This document shows, one piece after another, positions 36,664 to 45,302 of a stretch of DNA of 59,312 bases. The stretch is from contig CANJMQ010000015.1 in NCBI GenBank assembly GCA_947475225.1, positions 1-59,312 on the forward strand, written 5' to 3'. The DNA is from Bradyrhizobiaceae bacterium. Lineage in GTDB: Bacteria > Pseudomonadota > Alphaproteobacteria > Rhizobiales > Aestuariivirgaceae. Numbering within the stretch: the stretch's first letter is position 1; each line of letters starts with the position of its first letter. A program made the position numbers and the translations under genes. The notes under the pieces were generated by a model, which was given only the letters and a program-made list of their open reading frames with translations, did not search any database and had not been told where the DNA came from.

Positions 36664-37170
36664 ATGAAAGCTTTACTTGCTGCGACGCTTCTTTGGGCTC
36701 AGGTTGTGTCGTGTGGCATTGCAAGTGCCTGTACACTGCCGCAGCCGAAGGGTGATGTCATCCTGTCAGTTGGAGGTATGATCAACGACTGTACAGATGG
36801 GCTTGAGGCCCATCTCGACCGAGCGATGATCGAGGCCCTGCCGCATAAGCAAATCAAGACCGAGAATCCATGGGATGATGGTGCGGTCACCTATGAAGGC
36901 GTTCTGCTCCGCGACCTGATGAAATATGTGAAGGCGCACGGTTCCACTGTTGGGGTCGAAGCGCTCAATGACTACCGCTCTGATATTGCCGTCGCTGATC
37001 TGGATAAGTACGACATCATACTCGCCTACAAGCGCGAAGGCGTCGATCTTTCGGTGCGTGACAAGGGTCCACTCTTTGTGGTGTTCCCGTTCACTGATGT
37101 TCCAGAGCTTGCAACTGAGGCGCGCTATGCGCAGTCCGTCTGGCAGGTCAATCGGATCTCCGTGAAGTAG
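36664..37170 (+). CDS. Periplasmic oxidoreductase-like protein, SUOX/molybdopterin-binding fold without catalytic site
   Basis: A 168-residue protein with a Sec signal peptide (MKALLAATLLWAQVVSCGIASA). The mature part resembles the small alphaproteobacterial proteins annotated as oxidoreductase molybdopterin-binding domain: AMIEALPHKQIKTENPW, then YEGVLLRDLMKYV, and VFPFTDVPEL near the end. It is much shorter than real sulphite oxidases and shows no active-site Cys. It is located 21 bases before hybrid kinase 2, so it is probably a periplasmic ligand-binding partner that informs the kinase's sensor domain. Confidence 0.75.
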   Translation: MKALLAATLLWAQVVSCGIASACTLPQPKGDVILSVGGMINDCTDGLEAHLDRAMIEALPHKQIKTENPWDDGAVTYEGVLLRDLMKYVKAHGSTVGVEALNDYRSDIAVADLDKYDIILAYKREGVDLSVRDKGPLFVVFPFTDVPELATEARYAQSVWQVNRISVK

Positions 37171-37191
37171 ACCGAATTGTAAGTCCGCACG

Positions 37192-39459
37192 ATGTTCCTA
37201 CTCCGCAAGCTGGGCGTGAACCCATCGACGGCTGCGGTGGCTTCTCTCATGGTGGCGTTCATCGTGCTGGCGGTCGTGCTGGGCGTGCTCGGATACAGGG
37301 GGCTCAATGATCTCGAAAGACCGCAGGATGATGCCGGCTGGTCCATATTCCAGATCGGCTTCGAGCACGAGCGATTGCAACTTTCAGCGGAGACAGGTAC
37401 TCCGGCCGCCGAACTCCGCCTGCGAGGCGACATCTACCTGAGTCGCGTGAACCTGCTGCGAGAAGCGCCTGCTCTCGAAACTGTTCGCAACGGCATGGAT
37501 GGTTTGAGCCTAAAGGCCTTCTTCCAGTCAGCGGAAAGAACCGATGCGCTGATCGATGGCGCGGGGACTGCGGAAGGCCGCCTTGCCCTGCTGCAGCAAC
37601 TTCGCAAGGACGCAAAGCCAGTACGCGATCTCATGGTCGACACGACGTATCTCAGCCGTCAACTGCAGAAAGAGGATCGCTCACATCACATACGGGTCCT
37701 CATACTCAGTCTGGGGGCCCTCGAAACCTTGCTGGCGATCCTGATCGGCCTCTGCATCTTTGTGCTCAGGATCAGCCGTAAGCTCAATGAAGCCAAAAAG
37801 GCGGCGCTCGCCAGCGCAGACCTTCTCAAGAAAAACATGGAACTCGAACTCGAAAAAATCCGGGCTGATGAGGCGAGCAAGACGAAATCCCAGTTCCTCT
37901 CGAACATGAGCCATGAAATCCGTACGCCGCTTAATGGCATCATTGGAACGCTGCAGATTATTGATCCGGCTACTCTGACGCGCGAAAATGAAGATTACTT
38001 TGGAATTATAAGGCGGTCTTCACTCACTCTTCTGGACATCGTGAACAGCATCCTGGATCTTTCCAAGATCGAGGCGGACGAGGTTACGCTATCACGGCGA
38101 AACTTTAACCTGCGGTCGCTCGTCTCGGACATCCTTACACATCATTCCGTTCTCGCCAGTGAAAAAAACATTGATCTGCTGGTGCAATTTGACTCTTCCA
38201 TCCCCGAGAAGGTGTTCAGTGATCCGGCCAAGGTCGAGCAGATACTCAACAATCTGATCTCAAACGCGCTGAAGTTTACCGTGAGCGGTTCGGTAACGCT
38301 TGCCGTCACGAGGCGCGGTCATGATCACCCACCTTCCGCGTCTGAGCCAAGCGATGGCCTCGAGTTCAAGGTGTCCGATACGGGGATTGGAATAGCGGCT
38401 GAGGACCTGTCCAGGCTTTTCCGTCCCTTCAAGCAGATCGATGGCTCGCTCACGCGCCGCTATACTGGGACAGGACTTGGCCTCAGCATTGTTCGCAAGC
38501 TTGTTACTCTTCTGGGCGGGGCGGTGTCGGTGGCGAGCAGGCCCGGCGCGGGGTCGACGTTTATCGTGGAGATTCCGCGAGCGGTGCTTGCAGGTGGTAC
38601 GCCAGTGGAAGAAGCACCTGAGCACGGCACAGACGACAATCCTGAAGTCGTGCTATTTGGCGGCTGGTATTCCACAATCTTCCGCTCATGTCAGTTTCTC
38701 AGCCAGTTAGGCCCGCGCCTGAAGGTTGTCTATACGTTGCAGGAGGCAGAGGACTTCGCCAGATCCGTTCCGAAGTCCGTGCGTGCTGCCATTGTGGATC
38801 GGCGATTCTGTGGAGATGGTGTTCAACTGATGAGGGACTTGTCCCGTCATCATGAGGGTGGTTGGACGATACCTACCATCGTCATTCAGGGAACGATGCT
38901 GCAGCCGTCGGAGAAGTCAGAGTTCGTCGTTGGGGAAGTGATAGGTCTGTTCAGTCGTTCGAGCCTGCTGGACGTGCTCAAGCGGTCAGGCGTTCTGGGG
39001 GAGTTCGGAAAGCTGCGCAAGCAGTCTGACACGCCAGCGGGGCGGGCCAACGCAGCAGGGCACCTGGGGGATTTGAGAGTGCTGGTCGTCGATGACAGTT
39101 CGATCAACCTGCGGGTAATGGAGCGGCTGCTGGGAAATCTCGGCATAACACGTGTTGCCACGGCTAGTGGTGCGAATGAGGCGATCTCCAGGCTGGCGGA
39201 CGCGGAATACGACTTGGTGTTCATGGATATCCAGATGCCCGATATCGATGGATACAGTGCGGCGAAGCTCATCCGTCAGCGTGGATATGGCGACCTCAAG
39301 ATTGTCGCATGCTCGGCGCACGCCTTCGAAAGCGACATCAGTCGTAGCGTCGAGGAGGGCCTGGATGGCCATCTCTCAAAGCCGGTAATGACTGTTGAAC
39401 TTGAGGAAGTTCTCGTGCGTCTTTTCCCAGGGCCTTCCGGGAGCGGTCCGTCTTCCTGA
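37192..39459 (+). CDS. Hybrid sensor histidine kinase 2
   Basis: A 755-residue paralogue of kinase 1 with helices at about 15-36 and 170-192 and a periplasmic sensor between them. Phospho-His is H241 (SHEIRTPLNG). The N box is NNLISNALKFTV; the G boxes are DTGIGI and GTGLGLSI. A pseudo-receiver (about 490-610, AAIVDRRF) and a C-terminal receiver with D679 (FMDIQMPDIDG) follow. The pair with the upstream periplasmic protein (22 bases) suggests an extracytoplasmic signal. It converges on the FixJ-type gene, 16 bases after its stop. Confidence 0.93.
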   Translation: MFLLRKLGVNPSTAAVASLMVAFIVLAVVLGVLGYRGLNDLERPQDDAGWSIFQIGFEHERLQLSAETGTPAAELRLRGDIYLSRVNLLREAPALETVRNGMDGLSLKAFFQSAERTDALIDGAGTAEGRLALLQQLRKDAKPVRDLMVDTTYLSRQLQKEDRSHHIRVLILSLGALETLLAILIGLCIFVLRISRKLNEAKKAALASADLLKKNMELELEKIRADEASKTKSQFLSNMSHEIRTPLNGIIGTLQIIDPATLTRENEDYFGIIRRSSLTLLDIVNSILDLSKIEADEVTLSRRNFNLRSLVSDILTHHSVLASEKNIDLLVQFDSSIPEKVFSDPAKVEQILNNLISNALKFTVSGSVTLAVTRRGHDHPPSASEPSDGLEFKVSDTGIGIAAEDLSRLFRPFKQIDGSLTRRYTGTGLGLSIVRKLVTLLGGAVSVASRPGAGSTFIVEIPRAVLAGGTPVEEAPEHGTDDNPEVVLFGGWYSTIFRSCQFLSQLGPRLKVVYTLQEAEDFARSVPKSVRAAIVDRRFCGDGVQLMRDLSRHHEGGWTIPTIVIQGTMLQPSEKSEFVVGEVIGLFSRSSLLDVLKRSGVLGEFGKLRKQSDTPAGRANAAGHLGDLRVLVVDDSSINLRVMERLLGNLGITRVATASGANEAISRLADAEYDLVFMDIQMPDIDGYSAAKLIRQRGYGDLKIVACSAHAFESDISRSVEEGLDGHLSKPVMTVELEEVLVRLFPGPSGSGPSS

Positions 39460-39475
39460 TATCAGATACCAATGT

Positions 39476-40096
39476 TCAATCCTGAGGACGTGCCAAGCTG
39501 GCCAACACCGCCAGGCGAACCAGTTCCGCGGCGCTGGAGATCCCGAGTTTCTGGAAGATGCTTGCTCGATGTGCGTCGATTGTGCGCTGGCTAACGCCAA
39601 GGACTTCGGAAATCTGTTTGGTTGTGCGGCCGGCGACTATTGCATCCACGATTTCACTTTCACGCGGGGTAAGAACCCGTAGTTGCTGCCTGGCCTCGCG
39701 AATGCTCTCGACCGAACCCGCCCGGTCTCGTGCCCTGCTGATGGCCCTTTCGAGCGCCGCAATAAGTGTTTCCGGCTTGTGCGGTTTTTCCAGGAAGTCC
39801 GATGCGCCAAGTTGCATTGCACGTGTCGCTGTAGGGATGTCACCAAACCCGGTCAGGATGATCACCGGAAACTCGTGACCCTCCTCGCGAAGTCGCGACA
39901 TCAGAGCGGTGCCCAGCACTGCCCCCAAATTATAGTCGATGATAGCGCAGTCCACCTGATTATTGCGCGCCAGCAGCAGCGCCTCCGTGGTGTCAAAACT
40001 CACCAGTGCGGTGTATCCGGAATTGCCGAGCATGTTCCCGAGCGCCTTGGCGAATATGCGGTCGTCATCCACGATCAGAATAGTTTGGGCACTCAT
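39476..40096 (-). CDS. FixJ-type response regulator
   Basis: A 206-residue protein. The receiver (about 5-120) has the acidic pair in VDDD, phospho-Asp D54 (IIDYNLG), switch Thr in LTGFGD and Lys in EKPHKP. A short linker is followed by a LuxR/FixJ HTH (about 142-200): LTPRESEIVDAIVAGRTTKQISEVLGVSQRTIDAHRASIFQKL. The ATG at 40096 follows GAGGACA; upstream in-frame codons lack a site. Standing between two hybrid kinases that lack a DNA-binding output, it is the natural final acceptor of their relay. Confidence 0.93.
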   Translation of the reverse strand: MSAQTILIVDDDRIFAKALGNMLGNSGYTALVSFDTTEALLLARNNQVDCAIIDYNLGAVLGTALMSRLREEGHEFPVIILTGFGDIPTATRAMQLGASDFLEKPHKPETLIAALERAISRARDRAGSVESIREARQQLRVLTPRESEIVDAIVAGRTTKQISEVLGVSQRTIDAHRASIFQKLGISSAAELVRLAVLASLARPQD

Positions 40097-40471
40097 GGTG
40101 TGTTGTCCTCGGCACAACGGGAACGGGTGTGGAAGCCTTCAACTCCATCCTGAAACGTCCAGGAAAGAGCCACGACATGGCCGTCACTGCAACCAGTCTC
40201 CAGCGAAATAGCCTTTAGCTCCCTAATTTCAGGAAGTACCTATCACTTATCAGGCATGTCGCCCAAGTCAAACTGTTGAAGTAACGAAAAATACGTAGAT
40301 CGCGATCCACGACAGCGGCTGCATCTCTCCCTTCGGCAAAGGCCTGAAGCGTCTGTTAAGCCCGAGGTCTGCCTCGAATGATCTCGGAGCGGCCTTTTTC
40401 GGGCCCCAAGCACCTCGGCTGGCTCGGATTGCACCCGGTCCAGCCAAAAAAGTGATGCACGTGTTAGAAAC
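40097..40471. other. Intergenic stretch between the FixJ-type gene and module copy 2
   Basis: About 375 bases without a convincing gene. It must contain the promoter of the divergent FixJ-type gene, but no clear hexamer pair is seen. A CACG-N5-CGTG dyad lies at its right end (about 40471-40483), overlapping the shared module. Confidence 0.35.
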
Positions 40472-40522
40472 ACGTACTTCGTGAAGACGCATACTAATAG
40501 GTATGAAGCGCAAAAGACTGCA
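40472..40522 (+). promoter_or_regulatory. Shared promoter/leader module, copy 2
   Basis: The same ACGTACT, 17-base gap and 22-base identical block (40496-40517) as copy 1 at 35678, followed by one variable base and TGCAT. The distance from block to ATG is 69 bases here and 70 in copy 1, and the ribosome site/start (GAAGG..ACCA.CCATGTC) is also alike. CATACT (40490-40495) is the possible -10. Confidence 0.7.
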
Positions 40523-40564
40523 TAAGACTGCATATACACTCGCGAACTATGAAGGAGACCATCC

Positions 40565-40792
40565 ATGTCGCTGTCATATCTTGAAAGGGAGTTTGTCCGG
40601 AGGCTCCGTCACCGCCGTGGAACCCACTACAACAGGTATCTCGGCCCGATGGGCGAGAAAGCCAACCAATTCGCCGCTGCCATCCGGGAGATAACGTCAT
40701 CGGCTGAGTTCGCGCCCGCTGCCCTTCGCGTCTTGTCGGCGATAGTTCTCGGGTTCTGGCTCGTCCACCTGGTGAAGAACTACATGTCATGA
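40565..40792 (+). CDS. Small membrane-anchored protein of unknown function
   Basis: A 75-residue protein with GAAGGAGA before the ATG. The N-terminal half is basic (EREFVRRLRHRRGTHYNRY). The C-terminal half holds one hydrophobic segment (ALRVLSAIVLGFWLVHLV), which suggests a tail-anchored inner-membrane protein. No family is recognised. Its promoter and first codons resemble those of the HTH-only LuxR gene, so it probably belongs to the same regulon and may modulate the kinases. Confidence 0.65.
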   Translation: MSLSYLEREFVRRLRHRRGTHYNRYLGPMGEKANQFAAAIREITSSAEFAPAALRVLSAIVLGFWLVHLVKNYMS

Positions 40793-41085
40793 AAATCCCT
40801 GCACGCGACCGGGCTTCGAGCCAGTCCATCGCGGGCAACCAGATCGCCTAGCGGCTGCTGAGCCGCCTCCACCGAAATCGAACATCTCAAATCTCCGGGC
40901 CCCACGCGCCCGGCGGACAGCGGGTTACTGCATCCAAATTGGCACTCCTCGCGAGCCGGTGAGTTTCCCGGAATGGCGAAGCTTTGCCTGAGGCCGCCCT
41001 CATCCCTGTTCCGAGACACGCGCAACAAACAAAACAAGCAACCGAGAGAGCGCGGAAGCGCTCCAGAGCAGTCAGGAAGACCAAA

Positions 41086-43143
41086 ATGTTCAAGAAGAAC
41101 AAAAAGATTGCAGCCCTGCTCTCGATGTCCCTGGCCATCATCTCGATCTCCTCGCTGGCGGCTGATGCGCAGGGGTTGCAGTTGCGGCAGCCCGAGAAGA
41201 TCCGCCCCACATTTCCATCTCTCAGCATGAGCGGGCGTCAAGCGGCCGGCCAGGCCGCGGTCGATCAACTGGGCACCAACCTGAACGCCGTTGCTGCGTG
41301 GTATGGAAAGTCGGCGTCAGATCTGCGCAAGGAGCTTCTCTCCGACCGGCGGATGCGCGTGGACAAGAATGGCCGCCTCCTCGCTGTCGAGGAAATCGAT
41401 GCACCAGTGCCAGCCGATCCGGCTTCGGCATCCCAGAGCGCCATTCAGGAAGGTTCACTGGTGGGTCTCGACCAGACCTTCGCGCTTCATAGCCGCCCGG
41501 GAGCTGCCCGGACCATCTATCTGGACTTCAATGGTGCAACGATCACCAACACGGCCTGGAACAGCAACGGCAACACCATCACAGCGCAACCATATGACAT
41601 CGACAACAACCCGGCTGTCTTTTCAACGACGGAGTTGCAGCGCCTCCAGTTCATCTGGCAGCGCGTGGCCGAAGATTATGCTCCCTTCGACGTCGATGTG
41701 ACGACCCAGCAACCCGATGCTGCCGCGCTCACCCGTTCTGGCAGCGCCGACGGAGTGTTCGGAACAACGGTGGTGATCACCAGGACTGATGGCGTTTATT
41801 CCTGCAGTTGCGGGGGCATCGCCTATGTCGGCGTATTCAACTATTCCGGTGGAAGCAATCCACCCGATTATTACAAGCCCGCCCTCGTGTTCTACAACAT
41901 GCTGGGCTCGGGTGCCGAAAAGGCTGTTGCCGAAGCGATCTCGCATGAGGCAGGCCACAACATGGGCCTTCACCACGATGGCACGTCGACTGTCACTTAC
42001 TACGGTGGCCAGGGTGCTGACCCGGTAACAGGCTGGGCACCCATCATGGGCGTCGGTTACTACAAGCCCCTCGTGCAATTCAGCAAGGGCGAATACGGTG
42101 ACGCCAACAACAAGGAAGATGACTTTGCCATCGCGCAGAGCTTCGGACTTCCACTGCGGACCGACGATTTCGGAAACACAATTGCCACCGCAGCCGCCCT
42201 TCCGGCTACTGTATCCGCCGGTGTTGCCAACTCTACCATTGACGGTGTGATCGAATCCGCCGCTGACCGCGACGTCTTCGCCATCGCGAGCGGTGCTGGC
42301 GCCATCAACGTCTCGGTGGATCCGGCGTCGCGCTCGGCAAATGCTGATCTTGTGATCACCCTGATGGACGCTGGCGGCAATGTCTTGGCCTCCGCCAACC
42401 CCCTCAACTCCCTGCGTGCAACCCTCTCGACCAATGTTCAGGTGCAGGGCAACTACTACCTTGAAGTGAAGGGCAGCGGGCAGGGCGATCCTGCCACCAG
42501 CGGCTACTCAAGCTATGGCAGCGTCGGAAACTTCCGGGTTACAGCCAGCTATGTGGCTCCGACCGGCAATGCTCCCGCGGCTGTGATCTCGGCCAATGTT
42601 TCATCGGGCGTTGCCCCCCTCGCGGTGACATTCGATGGGTCCCAGTCCACGGATGACGGGCATGTCGCCTTCTGGTACTGGGATTTCGGCGACGGCAGCG
42701 GCGATCAGACGGGCTCCCTGTCGTCCGTCACGCACGCCTATAGCACCGCTGGAACTTATGTTGCCAGGCTCCTCGTTGTTGATGACACCGGCCTCAGTTC
42801 CGCAGCGACACAGACGATTGTCGTCAGCAGTGCGGTTCCGCAGGCAAGCGTGCAGGTGATCGGCATGCAACTCAAATTGAAGAGAACCGGCAAATCGGCG
42901 TCGGCGGTGGTCACCGTTCTGGGTCCGAATGGCAGCCCCATAAAGGGTGCAGCCGTGAGGGTGACGTGGAGTGGTGCCGTCAGCATGGCTGCCTCAAAGA
43001 CAACGGCTCGCACCGGCCAGGTTGTGCTCGCGTCGCCAGCAAGCAATGCAGGCGGTTGCTTCATCCTCACCATTACCGGTGTGACGACGCCTAGCTATTC
43101 ATTCAGCGGTGTCAATCTTCCGACGGCACAGGTGTGCGGTTGA
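41086..43143 (+). CDS. Secreted zinc metalloprotease with PPC-like and PKD domains
   Basis: A 685-residue protein from the ATG at 41086 (AGGAAGA upstream). It has a Sec signal peptide ending near AADA (residue 27). The protease domain (about 140-380) has the metzincin motif HEAGHNMGLHH (H287, E288, H291, H297) and a Met-turn candidate M321 (PIMGVGYY). A pre-peptidase C-terminal-like beta domain (about 390-495), a PKD domain (about 500-590, FWYWDFGDGSG) and a C-terminal Ig-like domain follow. It probably degrades extracellular protein. It sits inside the signalling island, so it may be an output of it. Confidence 0.88.
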   Translation: MFKKNKKIAALLSMSLAIISISSLAADAQGLQLRQPEKIRPTFPSLSMSGRQAAGQAAVDQLGTNLNAVAAWYGKSASDLRKELLSDRRMRVDKNGRLLAVEEIDAPVPADPASASQSAIQEGSLVGLDQTFALHSRPGAARTIYLDFNGATITNTAWNSNGNTITAQPYDIDNNPAVFSTTELQRLQFIWQRVAEDYAPFDVDVTTQQPDAAALTRSGSADGVFGTTVVITRTDGVYSCSCGGIAYVGVFNYSGGSNPPDYYKPALVFYNMLGSGAEKAVAEAISHEAGHNMGLHHDGTSTVTYYGGQGADPVTGWAPIMGVGYYKPLVQFSKGEYGDANNKEDDFAIAQSFGLPLRTDDFGNTIATAAALPATVSAGVANSTIDGVIESAADRDVFAIASGAGAINVSVDPASRSANADLVITLMDAGGNVLASANPLNSLRATLSTNVQVQGNYYLEVKGSGQGDPATSGYSSYGSVGNFRVTASYVAPTGNAPAAVISANVSSGVAPLAVTFDGSQSTDDGHVAFWYWDFGDGSGDQTGSLSSVTHAYSTAGTYVARLLVVDDTGLSSAATQTIVVSSAVPQASVQVIGMQLKLKRTGKSASAVVTVLGPNGSPIKGAAVRVTWSGAVSMAASKTTARTGQVVLASPASNAGGCFILTITGVTTPSYSFSGVNLPTAQVCG

Positions 43144-43360
43144 GAGGCGATGGCATGTCAAGGAACATGGCACCGAGGCCCGGAAAAGAGGGGTGTATGA
43201 CCCGTCAGACGTGCAGCATGCCTGCACTCGGAGCTGGTGATACAGAAGCGGAGTCAAGAGGTGATCTGTGTGCCTCATCAAGTCTGGATCAGAATCAGTG
43301 GCTTCGACGCAATGATATTCAAGTCCGTCATTATCAACGACAAGAACAGGATCAGCTGTA

Positions 43361-43606
43361 ATGTCTTCTAAAGCCAAGCTTGTGTTCGATGATACCGACA
43401 CTGCCCAGAACGCTTCGAAAATGCTGCTGACGATTGCCAATTCCCATCCGCCGACGATCGGCATGGGTGCGTTGATCATGGCAACGTCTATCGCCGCAAG
43501 AGAGATGAATATCCCGCTGCAGAACATCGCGGCAATGCTAGACAGAACCCTGGCCGAAGTCTATGCGGTTGCAGATGTGACCAGTTACAACAAGATCGTG
43601 AATTGA
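43361..43606 (+). CDS. Small protein of unknown function
   Basis: An 81-residue soluble-looking protein, mostly helical, with a Met/Ala-rich middle (IGMGALIMATSIAAREMN). No family is recognised and the ribosome site is weak. It lies between the metalloprotease and the Hpt gene in the same direction. Codon use looks normal, which supports a real gene. It could be a small regulator or partner in the phosphorelay, but nothing in the sequence shows this. Confidence 0.55.
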   Translation: MSSKAKLVFDDTDTAQNASKMLLTIANSHPPTIGMGALIMATSIAAREMNIPLQNIAAMLDRTLAEVYAVADVTSYNKIVN

Positions 43607-43906
43607 AGGACGACAACCGGCAAGACCGGACCTGAGTAGCGAGAAGCCGGGTCCGTGGTCCGACGGAGGCGATTGCTTTCGGTGTCATCTTTCGTTCTGG
43701 GCCCGGGCAGGCTTTTGAAGCAGCCTTGCGGACGTCAAATTTGCTGCATGATAAGAGAATCGGGTTTCATGTTTTTCAAAACCTGCTCGCGTTATGTAAT
43801 ACTACCCATAACCTCGATTGTACTGATACTGTTAGATTCGTGTCCGCGCGGGAGAATTGCTTCTTGGAGGCACTAATGCCAGGTAGCGCGAGACGTTCAG
43901 GGGACG
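43607..43906. other. Intergenic stretch with an inverted repeat before the Hpt gene
   Basis: Three hundred bases without a gene. GTTATG-N10-CATAAC (43791-43812) is a 6-bp inverted repeat in an AT-rich patch and is a candidate operator or promoter region for the Hpt gene. A CGGACC/GGTCCG pair about 43626-43660 could form a weak hairpin after the preceding gene. Confidence 0.4.
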
Positions 43907-44278
43907 ATGATGAACTCCGGAGCAGAACTGTTTCCAGTCCTTTCGTCACTGGATTTTGACGTGGGGATTGGCGTTGAACTCTGTGGCAATGATGCAGAGT
44001 TTTACTGCGAGTTGATCCGGGAATTGTACACCGACGTGCTTGCACGAAGGCATGCCGCCTTGCAGAGCAACGTTTTGCAGGTTCGTAGGGACTACGCCCA
44101 CCTGCTCAAGGGAACGCTGCAGGTTCTCGGCGAGCGGAAGGCCTCGGCTAAGGCGCGCGATTTGGAGCAAGCTCTGAGGGGAGGTCTTCCCCACGATGAG
44201 CTCACGATGGGCCTGGCTGCTGATCTGGACAGGATCGCGGGAGCACTCCGTAACGTGTTCGATGGGCTCGCGCGATAA
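43907..44278 (+). CDS. Hpt phosphotransfer-domain protein
   Basis: A 123-residue four-helix protein with the phosphotransfer motif around H65: AHLLKGTLQVLG (H-x-L-K-G, then Gly). There is no other domain. GGGGA precedes the double ATG. Free Hpt proteins carry phosphate from a hybrid kinase's receiver to a separate response regulator. Both hybrid kinases nearby end in a receiver without their own Hpt, and a FixJ-type regulator is present, so all parts of a four-step relay are in this island. Confidence 0.85.
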   Translation: MMNSGAELFPVLSSLDFDVGIGVELCGNDAEFYCELIRELYTDVLARRHAALQSNVLQVRRDYAHLLKGTLQVLGERKASAKARDLEQALRGGLPHDELTMGLAADLDRIAGALRNVFDGLAR

Positions 44279-44447
44279 GAGCCGTCTTCGAGTGCCGGAC
44301 TAGAGTTGAAACTGTAATCCCGACAGCAAAGAAGCTGCTTGCGGGGTTGCTCATCGTGGCTCCCGCCATGAGTTTGCTCAGCGATGTGACAAGAAGCGAG
44401 CTGCTTTGTCGCGTTCCGTCCCAATTTTCCGTGCTGCCATTCTGTGT

Positions 44448-44654
44448 GGACAGTGCCCGTCCTGCTGCGGCCGTACCATCCGGACTAATGTCATCGACAA
44501 GGATGATGTCATAGCTCTGGCGCGCGAGGGCGGCCACCAGGCGTGGCTCCAGTGTCGGAATGTTTGTGACGTCATTAAACGTTGGCATGAGGGCTGCAAT
44601 GTTCGGCCCCACTCGAAGATCTGCGGGTGCGGGGGTGGGCATAGCTACCCCCAT
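44448..44654 (-). pseudogene. Remnant of a family 2 glycosyltransferase (dolichol-phosphate mannosyltransferase-like)
   Basis: The minus-strand frame reads IAALMPTFNDVTNIPTLEP and then DIILVDDISPDGTA. This is the N-terminal nucleotide-binding part of GT2/DPM1-type enzymes, where LVDD-SPDGT binds the nucleotide sugar and metal. A possible start is the ATG at 44654. After about 60 residues the resemblance ends, and the continuing frame (to 44202) has no GT2 features and runs into the Hpt gene. A whole enzyme would be 240 residues or more, so this is a truncated relic. Confidence 0.5.
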
Positions 44655-44944
44655 GGCATTGGGCTTTGAAGACGGCGATAAGCCCATCTTGAATCTTGTT
44701 GTCCGGGCTTTCTTCGACGTTGCAAGCATCGGCATATCGATTGTGGCGTAGAGGGGAAAAAGATCTCCGTCGCCGTGTTTTTTGGGACGTCTGCCCATGA
44801 ACGTTGTCCTCATCGTCAAAATCGTATGGGTTGATCCATTTCTGAATTCATGCGACCAGTCTGCGGAGCAAGCCGCACTCGCGGTCTTGCCGCGCGCGTT
44901 CATCCACATGATGGCGGACACGCCACTCCGACGAGAAACAAAAG

Positions 44945-45196
44945 ATGACTGACGACGCCATGATGACGGAAGCCCGCCGTGCGGTGGAGGCGCTCGAGGC
45001 TGAGGGTTTCCTGCTCATGACCGGCCCGGAGGGCACCAGCTTCTATGTCCAGGAACCGAAAGGTGCGGTGGCCGTTGACGCCGAGGGCCATGATGTGCGT
45101 GACCGCTTCGTCTTGAGGCGCCAGCAGGACCCCGCATTCCGCGCTGCCGTCACGGCATTCCTGAAGGCCGAGCGGCCCTTTGGTGGGGCGGTGTGA
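44945..45196 (+). CDS. Small conserved-looking hypothetical protein
   Basis: An 83-residue, acidic, probably cytoplasmic protein: an N-terminal helix (MTEARRAVEALEAEGFLLM), two or three strands (GPEGTSFYVQEP), and a C-terminal helix. No family can be named. It lies about 100 bases before the ABC-F gene in the same direction. GC-rich third positions like its neighbours support coding. The ribosome site before the ATG is weak. Confidence 0.55.
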   Translation: MTDDAMMTEARRAVEALEAEGFLLMTGPEGTSFYVQEPKGAVAVDAEGHDVRDRFVLRRQQDPAFRAAVTAFLKAERPFGGAV

Positions 45197-45302
45197 TGGC
45201 GCATGACTGGTGCGGCGCTGACGCCCGCGTCTTGCCCTTTCGCTGGCCGGACTCTTGGCTTATTGGCAGCGCAAAAGTCTGGTTCGCAGGTTTCAAGGGC
45301 AC

